Assembly (NCBI RefSeq): GCF_007655005.1
Contig: NZ_SZVW01000018.1
Location: 124,001-188,000, forward strand
Length of the DNA stretch: 64,000 nt
Direction: 5' to 3'
Source: Streptomyces tibetensis
GTDB taxonomy: Bacteria > Actinomycetota > Actinomycetes > Streptomycetales > Streptomycetaceae
This document shows, piece by piece, positions 35,364 through 43,445 of this stretch (within the stretch, counting starts at the first letter, position 1; every line of letters begins with the position of its first letter). Both the position numbers and the translations under genes were made by a program. The notes below the pieces were generated by a model. The model saw only the letters and a list, made by a program, of their open reading frames with translations, made no database searches and had not been told where the DNA came from.

Positions 35364-37655
35364 ATGCCAAAGAAGCGCTCGGGCAGTGGTCTGTCTCCCA
35401 CGCAGCAGGCCGCCAAGTTCCTCGGTGTCAGTGTCCTCGCGGGAGCCGTGCTGGCCGGCATCGCACTGCCCGCCGTGGGCGCGCTGGGTCTGGCGGCCAA
35501 GGGATCGGTCGAGAGCTTCGACGAGCTCCCGGTCAACATGAAGACCCCGCCGCTGAGTCAGCGCACCACGATCCTCGACGCCGACGGCGGCCAGATCGCC
35601 ACGGTCTACTCGCGTGACCGCACGGTGGTCCCCCTCAAGGACATCTCGCCGTACCTGCAGAAGGCGATCGTCGCCATCGAGGACTCGCGCTTCTACCAGC
35701 ACGGCGCCGTCGACCTCAAGGGCGTCCTGCGCGCCCTCGACAAGAACGCGCGCAGCGGTGAGGTCTCCCAGGGCGCCTCGACGCTGACGCAGCAGTACGT
35801 GAAGAACGTCTTCGTCGAGGAGGCGGGCGACGACCCGACGAAGGTCGCGCAGGCCACTCAGCAGACCATCGGCCGCAAGATCCGCGAACTCAAGTACGCG
35901 ATCCAGGTCGAGGAGGAGCTGGGCAAGAAGAAGATCCTCGAGAACTACCTGAACATCACGTTCTTCGGCCAGCAGGCCTACGGCGTCGAGGCCGCCGCCC
36001 AGCGCTACTTCTCCAAGTCGGCCAAGGACCTCACCCTCGAGCAGTCGGCCCTGCTCGCCGGCATCGTCCAGTCGCCCAGCCGGTACGACCCGGTCAACGA
36101 CGAGACGGAGGCCACCAAGCGCCGCAACACCGTGCTGCAGCGCATGGCGGCCGTCGGCGACATCTCCAGGGCGCAGGCCGCCGACGCGATGAAGGCACCG
36201 CTCGGCCTGAAGGTCAGCAAGCCCAAGAACGGCTGCATCACCGCGGTGAAGGGCGCCGGCTTCTTCTGTGACTACGTGCGCGAGGTCTTCCTGACCGACC
36301 CGGTCTTCGGCAAGACCAAGGAGAAGCGCGCGAAGATCTGGAACCAGGGCGGCCTCACCATCCGCACGACCATGGACCCGCAGTCCCAGAACGCGGCGCA
36401 GGCCTCCATCAAGGACCACGTCTACAAGAGCGACGAGGTGGCCACCGCCGCCACGATCGTCCAGCCGGGCACCGGCAAGATCCTCGCCATGGGCCAGTCG
36501 CGTCCGTACGGCTTCAAGAAGAACGAGACGCAGATCAACCTCTCCGTCGACCAGTCGATGGGCGGGGGCATGGGCTACCAGCCGGGTTCGACGTTCAAGC
36601 CGATCGTGGCCGCGGCGGCCCTCGAGGACGGCATGCCGGCGAACAAGGTGTACTCGTCGCCCTACCGGATGGCGTACCCGAGCCCGGTCTCGGCCTGCGA
36701 CGGCAAGCGGTGGATGAACGACCCCGCCAACCCGGCCAGGCTGCAGAACGAGAACTCCTCCGAGGTCGGCCCGTACGACATGCGGGAGGCGACCGCCAAG
36801 TCGGTCAACACCTACTACGTGCAGATGATCAGCGACATCGGCATCTGCCCGGTGACGACGATGGCGAAGAAGATGGGCGTCGTGCGGGCCGACGGCGACA
36901 AGATGCCGCAGGTGCCCTCCATCGCCCTCGGCACCCAGGAGATGTCCCCGCTGACCATGGCGGACGCGTACGCGACCTTCGCCTCGCGGGGTATGCACTG
37001 CACGCCGGTCGCCATCGAGTCGGTCAGCCGGCGGGTCGGTGACAAGACCACGTCGCTCGAGGTCCCGAAGTCGACCTGCTCGCGCGCGATGTCGGAGAAC
37101 ACCGCCGACACCATCAACGCGCTGCTGAAGGGCGTCGTCGAGGACGGTACGGGCACGAAGGCGGGCCTCGGCAGCCGCCCCAGCGCCGGCAAGACCGGTA
37201 CGACGGACGAGCGCTACGCGGCCTGGTTCGTGGGCTACACGCCGAACATGGCCGGTGCGGTCTGGGTCGGCGACCCGGCGCACAAGCGGAAGATGTCCGG
37301 CATCACCATCGGCGGCCGGTCGTACGGCAAGGTCTTCGGTGGCGAGGTCCCCGGTCCCATCTGGCGCGACATGATGTCCGGCGCGCTGGAGGGCAAGCCC
37401 GTCGAGAACTTCAACGCCGTCCACATCCCCGACAGCAAGCCGCGGGACCGCGGTGACGGGGACGAGGACGGTGGCGGCCGTGGTGACGGCGGCAACGACG
37501 ACAACGACGGCTTCATCGGCGGTCTGGTCGGCGGCAACAACAACGGCGGAGGCGGCGGCGAGCCCTTCCCGACGCCCTCGTTCTCCATCCCGGAGGGCTT
37601 CTTCCGGGGGCAGAGCAACGGCGGCGGCAACGGAAACGGCGGCCGGTTCGGCTGA
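35364..37655 (+). CDS. Class A penicillin-binding protein (GT51 + transpeptidase), PonA2-like
   Basis: 763 aa. One N-terminal membrane helix (about 20-45). The glycosyltransferase domain shows AIVAIEDSRFYQHGAVD (catalytic Glu) and GASTLTQQYVKN. The transpeptidase domain has SxxK as GSTFKPI, SxN as KSVNTYY and KTG as AGKTGTT. The C-terminus (about 680-763) is Asp/Gly/Asn rich and disordered. It polymerises and crosslinks peptidoglycan outside the membrane. Divergent from wblA as ponA2 is adjacent to whiB4 in mycobacteria. ATG 35364. Confidence 0.95.
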   Translation: MPKKRSGSGLSPTQQAAKFLGVSVLAGAVLAGIALPAVGALGLAAKGSVESFDELPVNMKTPPLSQRTTILDADGGQIATVYSRDRTVVPLKDISPYLQKAIVAIEDSRFYQHGAVDLKGVLRALDKNARSGEVSQGASTLTQQYVKNVFVEEAGDDPTKVAQATQQTIGRKIRELKYAIQVEEELGKKKILENYLNITFFGQQAYGVEAAAQRYFSKSAKDLTLEQSALLAGIVQSPSRYDPVNDETEATKRRNTVLQRMAAVGDISRAQAADAMKAPLGLKVSKPKNGCITAVKGAGFFCDYVREVFLTDPVFGKTKEKRAKIWNQGGLTIRTTMDPQSQNAAQASIKDHVYKSDEVATAATIVQPGTGKILAMGQSRPYGFKKNETQINLSVDQSMGGGMGYQPGSTFKPIVAAAALEDGMPANKVYSSPYRMAYPSPVSACDGKRWMNDPANPARLQNENSSEVGPYDMREATAKSVNTYYVQMISDIGICPVTTMAKKMGVVRADGDKMPQVPSIALGTQEMSPLTMADAYATFASRGMHCTPVAIESVSRRVGDKTTSLEVPKSTCSRAMSENTADTINALLKGVVEDGTGTKAGLGSRPSAGKTGTTDERYAAWFVGYTPNMAGAVWVGDPAHKRKMSGITIGGRSYGKVFGGEVPGPIWRDMMSGALEGKPVENFNAVHIPDSKPRDRGDGDEDGGGRGDGGNDDNDGFIGGLVGGNNNGGGGGEPFPTPSFSIPEGFFRGQSNGGGNGNGGRFG

Positions 37656-37689
37656 GCCGACGGTGTGACGGAACGGTGTGACGAAACGG

Positions 37690-37731
37690 CGACGGCCCCT
37701 TCCTACCCGCGTGGGTGGGATGGGGCCGTCG
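37690..37731. terminator. Hairpin terminator after the PBP gene
   Basis: CGACGGCCCC ... GGGGCCGTCG with additional pairing TACCC/GGGTG inside, 35 nt after the stop. Confidence 0.75.
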
Positions 37732-37734
37732 TAG

Positions 37735-38053
37735 TCCGGGGCCGGCGTCGCCCGGGGCCGTCGTCGCCCGGGGCCGTCGTAGTCCGGGGCCGTCGCCGTC
37801 CGGGGCCGTCGCCGTCCGGGGCCGTCGCTGTCCGGGGCCGGCGTCACCCAGGGCCGTCGCCGTCCGGGCCGTCGTCATCCTGGTCCGGCTCATCCTGGTC
37901 CGGCGTCGTCCGGTTGAACGGTCAGCCGGCCGCCGGCACTCCCGAGTCGACCGCCAGGCCAACCGGTCGGTCACCGGAGCCGACCACCAGGTCAGCCGGG
38001 CACCAGCCCCTCCGGTCCGACCACCAGGTCAACCGGTCGGTCACCGGAGCCTC
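37735..38053. repeat. Short tandem and 70-bp-spaced direct repeats
   Basis: From about 37735 to 37870 a 15-16-bp unit of the type CCGGGGCCGTCGCCGT is repeated about eight times with variants. Then CAACCGGTCGGTCACCGGAGC occurs at 37960 and again at 38030, 70 bp apart, separated by CGACCACCAGGTCA-type words. Together they fill the 413-bp gap before yqeY; no open frame is credible. Confidence 0.65.
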
Positions 38054-38068
38054 CGGCCGATCACCGGG

Positions 38069-38533
38069 TCAGCCGGCCAGCAGCTTCTTCACCGCGGCGG
38101 CGACGCGGCCGCCCTCGGCCTGCCCGGCCACCTTCGGGTTCACGATCTTCATGACCGCGCCCATGGCCCGCGGCCCCTCGGCACCGGCCGCCTTCGCCTC
38201 CTCGACCGCCTGGGCGACGACCTGCTGGAGCTGCTCGTCCGACAGTTGCTGCGGCAGGTACGTGGCGAGGACCTCGCCCTCCGCCTTCTCGCGCTCGGCC
38301 TGCTCGGCGCGACCGCCCTGGGCGAAGGCGTCGGCCGCCTCGCGCCGCTTCTTCGCCTCCCGGGTGATCACCTTCTGGACCTCGTCGTCGGAGAGCTCGC
38401 GCTTCTCCTTGCCCGCGACCTCCTCCTTGGTGATCGCGGCGAGCGTCAGCCGGAGCGTCGAGGAGCGCAGCTCGTCGCGCTCCTTGATCGCAACGTTGAG
38501 GTCTTCCTGCAGCTTCGACTTGAGCGTGGTCAT
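38069..38533 (-). CDS. GatB/YqeY domain protein
   Basis: 154 aa, complete YqeY: TLKSKLQEDLNVAIKERDELRSSTLRL start, charged helical middle, and the C-terminal GAVMKIVNPKVAGQAEGGRVA motif. YqeY resembles the tail domain of GatB and is a stand-alone protein of uncertain, possibly tRNA-related role. ATG 38533; an upstream in-frame start at 38635 is in low-complexity sequence. Confidence 0.93.
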   Translation of the reverse strand: MTTLKSKLQEDLNVAIKERDELRSSTLRLTLAAITKEEVAGKEKRELSDDEVQKVITREAKKRREAADAFAQGGRAEQAEREKAEGEVLATYLPQQLSDEQLQQVVAQAVEEAKAAGAEGPRAMGAVMKIVNPKVAGQAEGGRVAAAVKKLLAG

Positions 38534-38667
38534 GGGGCCGATTGTCGCAGGTCCGGAAGGAACGGCGCCCCTCGATTTAGGCGGCCGTGCCCGAAGGGCC
38601 GGTGCGATCAGGGGATTTCGGGCACCGCCCGGCACGGACCACGGCCGGGGTCTGACACGATGGTCGT

Positions 38668-39606
38668 ATGCGCGCGCGATACGGAGTCCCCCTGGGAATC
38701 GCGGCGGCTGGCGCCGCCGGTCTGGTGTACGCGGCGGGCTTCGAGGCCCGCTCCTTCCGCCTCCGCCGGGTCACCGTCCCGGTCCTGCCGCCGGGTATGC
38801 GCCCTCTGCGCGTGCTCCAGGTCTCCGACATCCACATGGTCGGCGGCCAGCGCAAGAAGCAGCGCTGGCTGCGGTCCCTGGCGGGCCTGCGCCCCGACTT
38901 CGTGATCAACACGGGCGACAACCTGTCCGACCCGGAGGGCGTCCCGGAGGTCCTGGACGCGCTCGGCCCCCTGATGGAGTTCCCCGGCGCGTACGTCTTC
39001 GGCTCCAACGACTACTACGGCCCCAAGCTGCGCAACCCCGCCCGCTACCTGCTCGAGAAGGCCCAGGGCCGCCACGGGCTGAACGGCAACGCGCCGGCCG
39101 AGGGCGTGGTGCACAACCCGTGGGAGGACCTGCGGGACGGTTTCGACGCGGCGGGCTGGCTCAACCTGACCAACACGCGCGGCGAGCTCAAGCTCGAGGG
39201 CGGTTCCGTGGAGCTCACGGGCCTGGACGACCCGCACATCAAGCGGGACCGCTACGCGCAGGTGGCGGGCGGCCCGTCCGAGTCGGCGGACTTCTCGATG
39301 GGCGTCGTACACGCCCCCTACCTGCGCACGCTGGACGCCTTCACGGCCGACGCCTACCCCCTGATCCTGGCCGGCCACACCCACGGCGGCCAGCTGTGCA
39401 TCCCCTTCTACGGCGCCCTGGTCACCAACTGCGACCTGGACACGGAGCGGGTGAAGGGCCTGTCCACGCACACGACGGAGGGCCGTACGTCGTACCTGCA
39501 CGTGTCGGCGGGCTGCGGCACGAACCGCTACACGCCGGTGCGGTTCGCGTGCCCGCCGGAGGCGACGTTGCTGACGCTGGTCGGGCGCGAGGCTGTGGGT
39601 AGGTAG
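38668..39606 (+). CDS. Metallophosphoesterase (Rv3683-like)
   Basis: 312 aa. N-terminal hydrophobic segment (PLGIAAAGAAGLVYAAGF), then metal-ligand motifs: VSDIHMV (D-x-H), NTGDNLSD (GD), FGSNDYYG (the Asn of GNH, with Ser in place of the usual residue before it), and GHTHGGQLCIPFYG. This is the YkuE/YaeI-like calcineurin fold; such members act on lipid or nucleotide phosphoesters. ATG 38668. The mycobacterial counterpart Rv3683 also follows ponA2. Confidence 0.9.
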   Translation: MRARYGVPLGIAAAGAAGLVYAAGFEARSFRLRRVTVPVLPPGMRPLRVLQVSDIHMVGGQRKKQRWLRSLAGLRPDFVINTGDNLSDPEGVPEVLDALGPLMEFPGAYVFGSNDYYGPKLRNPARYLLEKAQGRHGLNGNAPAEGVVHNPWEDLRDGFDAAGWLNLTNTRGELKLEGGSVELTGLDDPHIKRDRYAQVAGGPSESADFSMGVVHAPYLRTLDAFTADAYPLILAGHTHGGQLCIPFYGALVTNCDLDTERVKGLSTHTTEGRTSYLHVSAGCGTNRYTPVRFACPPEATLLTLVGREAVGR

Positions 39607-39735
39607 GGGAGGTAGAGGACGTCGCGGAGGTAGAGGAGTAGGGAACGCAACGGGACGAGGGCCCGGCCCGGGTGGGGTAACCCGCACAGCCCCGCCCAAA
39701 TCGCCCCCTATGTCCGTTTCTGTCAGCGTGGGGGC

Positions 39736-40506
39736 ATGACCGCCCCGATACCCCGGGACATCCCGGGCCTCCCCGCGATACCGTCCCCGCCGGCACGGAA
39801 GCCCGCTCCCGTGCCCGCCACGGCCGTCGTCACCCCGGTCCGCCGCCCCGCGGCCGCGGCCTTCCGCCTCCTGATCGCCCTCGTGGCGACGGGGGGCGTG
39901 GCACTGGAACTGCTCCTCGGCGACCCGTCCCGGGTCCTGAGCTACTTCGTGATCCAGAGCAACCTGCTGTTGGCCCTGGTCATGACCCTCTCGGCCCGCC
40001 GCGCCTGGACGACCGGCCGGCCCCTGCCGGGTGCGGTGCTGGGCGCGACGCTGCTCTACGTCGTGATCGCCGCTCTGGTGCACCACCTGCTCCTGGCGAA
40101 CGAGGCGAGTCCGTTCTCCCTCACGGGCGAGGCAGCCACGCCGACGGGCTGGCAGGCCCTCTCCCACGGGGTCCTGAACACGGTGACCCCGATCGCGGCG
40201 GTACTGGACTGGCTCCTGCTCACGTCCCCCGGCCGCCTGCACCTCCGCCAGGCCAGCACCTGGCTCCTCTACCCGATGGCCTACCTGGCCTTCTGCCTCA
40301 CCCGGGGCGAGCTGCTCCTCCCGGGCACCCCCGACCGCTACCTCTACCCCTTCCTGGACGTCGGCCAGGACGGCTTTAAGCGGGTCCTCGGCAACGCGCT
40401 CCTCCTGGGCCTCTCCTTCTACGCCCTGGCCGTCCTCCTCGTGGCCCTCGACCACGCCCGCCCGAACCCCATCCGCCACCGCGGCAAAACCGGATTTCGT
40501 CTCTAG
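39736..40506 (+). CDS. Pr6Pr family membrane protein
   Basis: 256 aa with six predicted transmembrane helices. The segments SYFVIQSNLLLALVM, HHLLLANE, HGVLNTVTPIAAVLDWLL and WLLYPMAYLAF match the Pr6Pr (FAR-17a/AIG1-like) family. A Pro-rich N-terminus of about 35 residues precedes the first helix. Function unknown. ATG 39736; the gene ends 47 bp before tRNA-Pro. Confidence 0.85.
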   Translation: MTAPIPRDIPGLPAIPSPPARKPAPVPATAVVTPVRRPAAAAFRLLIALVATGGVALELLLGDPSRVLSYFVIQSNLLLALVMTLSARRAWTTGRPLPGAVLGATLLYVVIAALVHHLLLANEASPFSLTGEAATPTGWQALSHGVLNTVTPIAAVLDWLLLTSPGRLHLRQASTWLLYPMAYLAFCLTRGELLLPGTPDRYLYPFLDVGQDGFKRVLGNALLLGLSFYALAVLLVALDHARPNPIRHRGKTGFRL

Positions 40507-40553
40507 CCACCGGTGGGCTAAAGTAAACGTCGTCGCCGCGACAGCAGCGACAT

Positions 40554-40627
40554 CGGGGTGTAGCGCAGCTTGGCAGCGCGCTTCGTTCGGGACGAAGAGG
40601 TCGTGGGTTCAAATCCCGCCACCCCGA
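40554..40627 (+). tRNA. tRNA-Pro (anticodon CGG)
   Basis: Full cloverleaf by eye: acceptor CGGGGTG/CACCCCG (40554-40560, 40620-40626), D arm GCGC-AGCTTGGCA-GCGC, anticodon stem CTTCG/CGAAG with loop TTCGGGA (anticodon CGG at 40588-40590), 5-nt variable loop, T arm GTGGG-TTCAAAT-CCCGC, discriminator A. CCA is not encoded. It marks the border between conserved core and accessory DNA. Confidence 0.97.
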
Positions 40628-40632
40628 CGCTG

Positions 40633-40672
40633 GTCAGAGGCCACATACGGATTTCCGTATGTGGCCTCTGAC
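40633..40672. terminator. 18-bp perfect terminator after tRNA-Pro
   Basis: GTCAGAGGCCACATACGG / CCGTATGTGGCCTCTGAC with an ATTT loop, followed by GTGTTTGG. One of the strongest hairpins in the window. Confidence 0.88.
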
Positions 40673-41174
40673 GTGTTTGGGGGCCCGCCCAGGGGGCCAA
40701 ACGCATTTGATCAGGCCACCGTGTCGCCCTCTCCTTCTCCCTCCGTATCCACCCCTTCCTGATCTTCGGCGAAGACGTCACCCATTGCTTCGGCGCCCTG
40801 CGTGATCACGGGCCGGAGCGATGTTCACGGCCGCGCGCGAGAGGGGCGGCTTGGTCGCGGCCGGTTCGGGTCTGGCGGGGCCGGGGCGAGCGGGCCGGGC
40901 CGGTGGGCTTCCACGGTCGCCTCAAGAGGGCCGGGTACGAGGTCGGCGTGCTCGTACACAGCGAGCCTCCTTCAGTTCCCGAGGGCGGACAGCGCATCGG
41001 CGGACGCCTGCACGAAGTAGCGGATGACTCGTACGCGCCAACCTTGGCGGCGAAGAGCCCGAACAGGAACAGCACCACCGCGGCGCCTCCGGCGGACTTG
41101 GTCTTGACGGCGTGGGCGGATACGGCGCTGAACAACGGCACGGCGGAGACGTCGAGGATCGCGGCGGCAAAAAC
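40673..41174. other. Degenerate region after tRNA-Pro, possible mobile-element relic
   Basis: No intact gene. On the minus strand there are two gene-like fragments. One is an acidic C-terminal tail, MGDVFAEDQEGVDTEGEGEG (40711-40785). The other is a hydrophobic stretch starting at GTG 41141, VKTKSAGGAAVVLFLFGL, that looks like the membrane segment of a small transfer-type protein. No integrase, terminal repeat or duplicate of the tRNA 3' end was seen. Interpreted as decayed accessory sequence next to a tRNA. Confidence 0.4.
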
Positions 41175-41510
41175 TCACTTCCTGGGGAGATGGACGGGTG
41201 GATAGGCTGCGCGGGCCCCGGGTGCTGGCAAGCTCGGGGCATTGACCGGCGACCGCGCCCACCTCACGTCTGCTAGACGCGGGGTCCGTCTCATGGCGGG
41301 CGGTCGTCTGTCTTCTCCGGTCAGCCGGTACCCGTGCGGTAGATGCGGGCTCAGGTTGCAGAGCCAGAAGCCGACGCGCATCCGCTTGCCGGTGGCCTTG
41401 CAGCGGCGGCAGTCCTTGCCGTGCTTCATCCGGCCCTTGTGGCCGGTCTTCGTGACGAAGCCTCAGCCGTTGCACTTGCGGGGCGGCCGCAGGCCACGGC
41501 CGCTCGTCAT
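41175..41510 (-). pseudogene. Small zinc-finger protein gene interrupted by TGA
   Basis: Starting at ATG 41510 the frame reads MTSGRGLRPPRKCNG, then TGA (41465-41463), then GFVTKTGHKGRMKHGKDCRRCKATGKRMRVGF. The CxG ... CRRCKATGKR pattern resembles small DnaJ-type zinc-finger proteins carried by Streptomyces integrative elements. The stop replaces what would normally be one residue (for example CGA to TGA), so the gene appears dead, or restarts at the internal ATG 41429 (84 aa, ending at 41175). The tail after GFWLCNLSP looks non-conserved. Confidence 0.5.
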
Positions 41511-41553
41511 CAGTTGTGGCTGGGTGCTGCAGCGCAGCGCGCCATCATGAAGC

Positions 41554-41811
41554 ATGGGGATTGATCTGGAGCTGCACTCGTCACGGCCGGCACGCAACAA
41601 CTGGCGCAAGTCCCGCCCAACGCTCCTGCGGAGTTCCTACGGGCACGGCGCCGCACTGGCAGACGCACTCGGCTCCCTCCAGCTCCTAGGAGTACCCGGG
41701 AGGCTCACCGCCGTCGATCTGTACGGGGACACGCTGATGAACGAGCAGGAGGCCGAGGCCGCCCTCCAGGAGATCCACGGCTTGAGGCGGAGAGCCGGCC
41801 GTATGCCGTGA
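41554..41811 (+). CDS. Hypothetical protein
   Basis: 85 aa, MGIDLELHSSRPARNNWRKS start and a helical C-terminal half (NEQEAEAALQEIHGLRRRAG). Third-position GC is high and codon choice is normal, which supports coding, but no strong ribosome site precedes ATG 41554 and I recognise no family. It may be a truncated relic of the decayed segment. Confidence 0.45.
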   Translation: MGIDLELHSSRPARNNWRKSRPTLLRSSYGHGAALADALGSLQLLGVPGRLTAVDLYGDTLMNEQEAEAALQEIHGLRRRAGRMP

Positions 41812-41915
41812 GCATGGCGCGGGCTCCCGTTCACGTGAGCGCACTCCACGCCTCGCTCGCGCGGGGTTCTGTACGAGGATGCCGCCCGTCGAGTGACCGT
41901 CGACGGGCGCGATCC

Positions 41916-43130
41916 TCACTGCAGGGCTCCCGAGGACTCCAGTTGTTCGCTCCGGGCGGCGGGGATGTCGCTCCCCTTGCTCCTGAGCCGCAGGTCACAG
42001 AGGTAGGCCAGGGCCGCTGTGAGCGCGGCGGTGGTACCGAAGGCGGCGAAGGACGCAGCGGGGCCGCCGTGGTCGAGGACCGTGCCGGCCAGCGGCGAGC
42101 CGATCACGTTGCCGACCAGGATCGCGCCGGCGTACGTGCCCATGGCCACGCCCTTGCTGTCGTCGGGTGCGAGCCGGCTCACGGCGCCGGCACTGGCCGA
42201 CAGGGCGGGTGCAACGAGGAGGTTGGCCGGGACGGCGAGCACGCACAGCCAGTACCACTCGGTCGCGAGCCCGATCGGGATGCAGAACACTCCGAGGAGC
42301 GCGCCGATCGCAAACACCGACGGCGGGCGGCGCATGCCTCCGTAGAGGAAGCCGCCGGCCGCCGAAGCGAGGCCGGCGGCCACCAGCAGCAGCCAGCTCC
42401 ACTGCAGCTGACCCGACTTCTGCAGAGTGCCGATGGCCGCGATCTCGAAGCCGATCACCGCGATCGAGGTGGCGGCGGTGATGCTCAGCGCGCACACCAT
42501 CCGCGCGGTCAGCCAGCTGCGCAGCCGGGGCTTGGGGCCGTCCGCCGGACGTGCCGCCTTGAGGGGCGGGTCGAGCAGCAGGTACGCGACGCCTGCGGCG
42601 AACAGCAGCGTACCCATGGCCAGGAACGCCACCGTGGGCGACGCCAGGGAGGCGAGCAGGATGCCGAAGGACGGGCCCGCCATATAGGCGACGTCGGTGG
42701 TGATCGCCTCTACCGCGTAGGCGGTGTGCCGGTTCTCCTCGGTGACCATGTTGGCCAGGGCCAGGCGGATGACCGTGAAGGCCGGCAGCGTGGTCAGGCC
42801 ACCGAGGAACGCGGTGGCCACCAGGGCGGGGAACGGCAGGAAGTGCGCCAGGCCCCAGAACAGCGACTGGGTGATCACCAGACCACCGAAGACCTTCCGC
42901 AGACCGTAGCGGTCGAGACCGCGGCCCTGCAGTGGAGCCCCGAGGCCCGCGCCGGCCGTCCAGAACGCGGCTACCAGGCTTCCCGCACCGAAGCCGCGGT
43001 CCATGTTTCCCACTACGTGCAGGATGAGGACCGAGGAGATACCGAGGCCGGGCATTTTCGCCAGCAACCCCACAGCCATGAGGGGTCGAATTCCGGGTTC
43101 GGAAAGCAGCCGCCTATAGGCAGAGAACAC
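41916..43130 (-). CDS. MFS transporter
   Basis: 404 aa, 12 predicted transmembrane helices. The loop 2-3 motif appears as GRGLDRYGLRKVF and the central loop is short (LDPPLKAARPADGPKPRL). It looks like a drug/metabolite exporter of the MFS_1 type. GTG 43130 behind AAGAGGTG. It lies at the edge of the polyketide cluster on the same strand, 315 bp from the last cluster operon, so it could export the product or be an unrelated flanking gene. Confidence 0.85.
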   Translation of the reverse strand: MFSAYRRLLSEPGIRPLMAVGLLAKMPGLGISSVLILHVVGNMDRGFGAGSLVAAFWTAGAGLGAPLQGRGLDRYGLRKVFGGLVITQSLFWGLAHFLPFPALVATAFLGGLTTLPAFTVIRLALANMVTEENRHTAYAVEAITTDVAYMAGPSFGILLASLASPTVAFLAMGTLLFAAGVAYLLLDPPLKAARPADGPKPRLRSWLTARMVCALSITAATSIAVIGFEIAAIGTLQKSGQLQWSWLLLVAAGLASAAGGFLYGGMRRPPSVFAIGALLGVFCIPIGLATEWYWLCVLAVPANLLVAPALSASAGAVSRLAPDDSKGVAMGTYAGAILVGNVIGSPLAGTVLDHGGPAASFAAFGTTAALTAALAYLCDLRLRSKGSDIPAARSEQLESSGALQ

Positions 43131-43445
43131 GAGTGCACCTCTTGCGTCACGAATTTGAGGTGCTTAAGGAACTACTGATCACCGCCCCAGCCCCCACCTC
43201 AGCCCCAGTCCATCTGGCCCGGACTCCTCCGACCCGCATCGTACTGGACCTCGGAGAATGCCCTCTCGGAGTCGACCACCTCAGGCGGGGCGAGGACCGT
43301 CGCCGGATTCCGTGGTATTTCGCCACGCATCTCGAGTCCCGTCATCATGTTTCGACCAGAAACCCCTGCTGGGCCGTGGACAGGACTCCTCAGGCGGTCT
43401 TCGTAAATTCACCGGTGTCGGACAAATGGCAGATTTCTCCACGTG
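43131..43445. other. Intergenic region between the MFS and POT transporter genes
   Basis: 315 bp. TCGGAG repeats at 43251 and 43266, otherwise nothing recognised. It must hold the MFS promoter. No SARP-type heptad pair as seen before the other cluster operons. Confidence 0.45.

Noticed and set aside
37735..38053. CRISPR array in the repeats after the PBP gene
   Set aside because: Units are 15-16 bp without unique spacers, and no cas genes are present.
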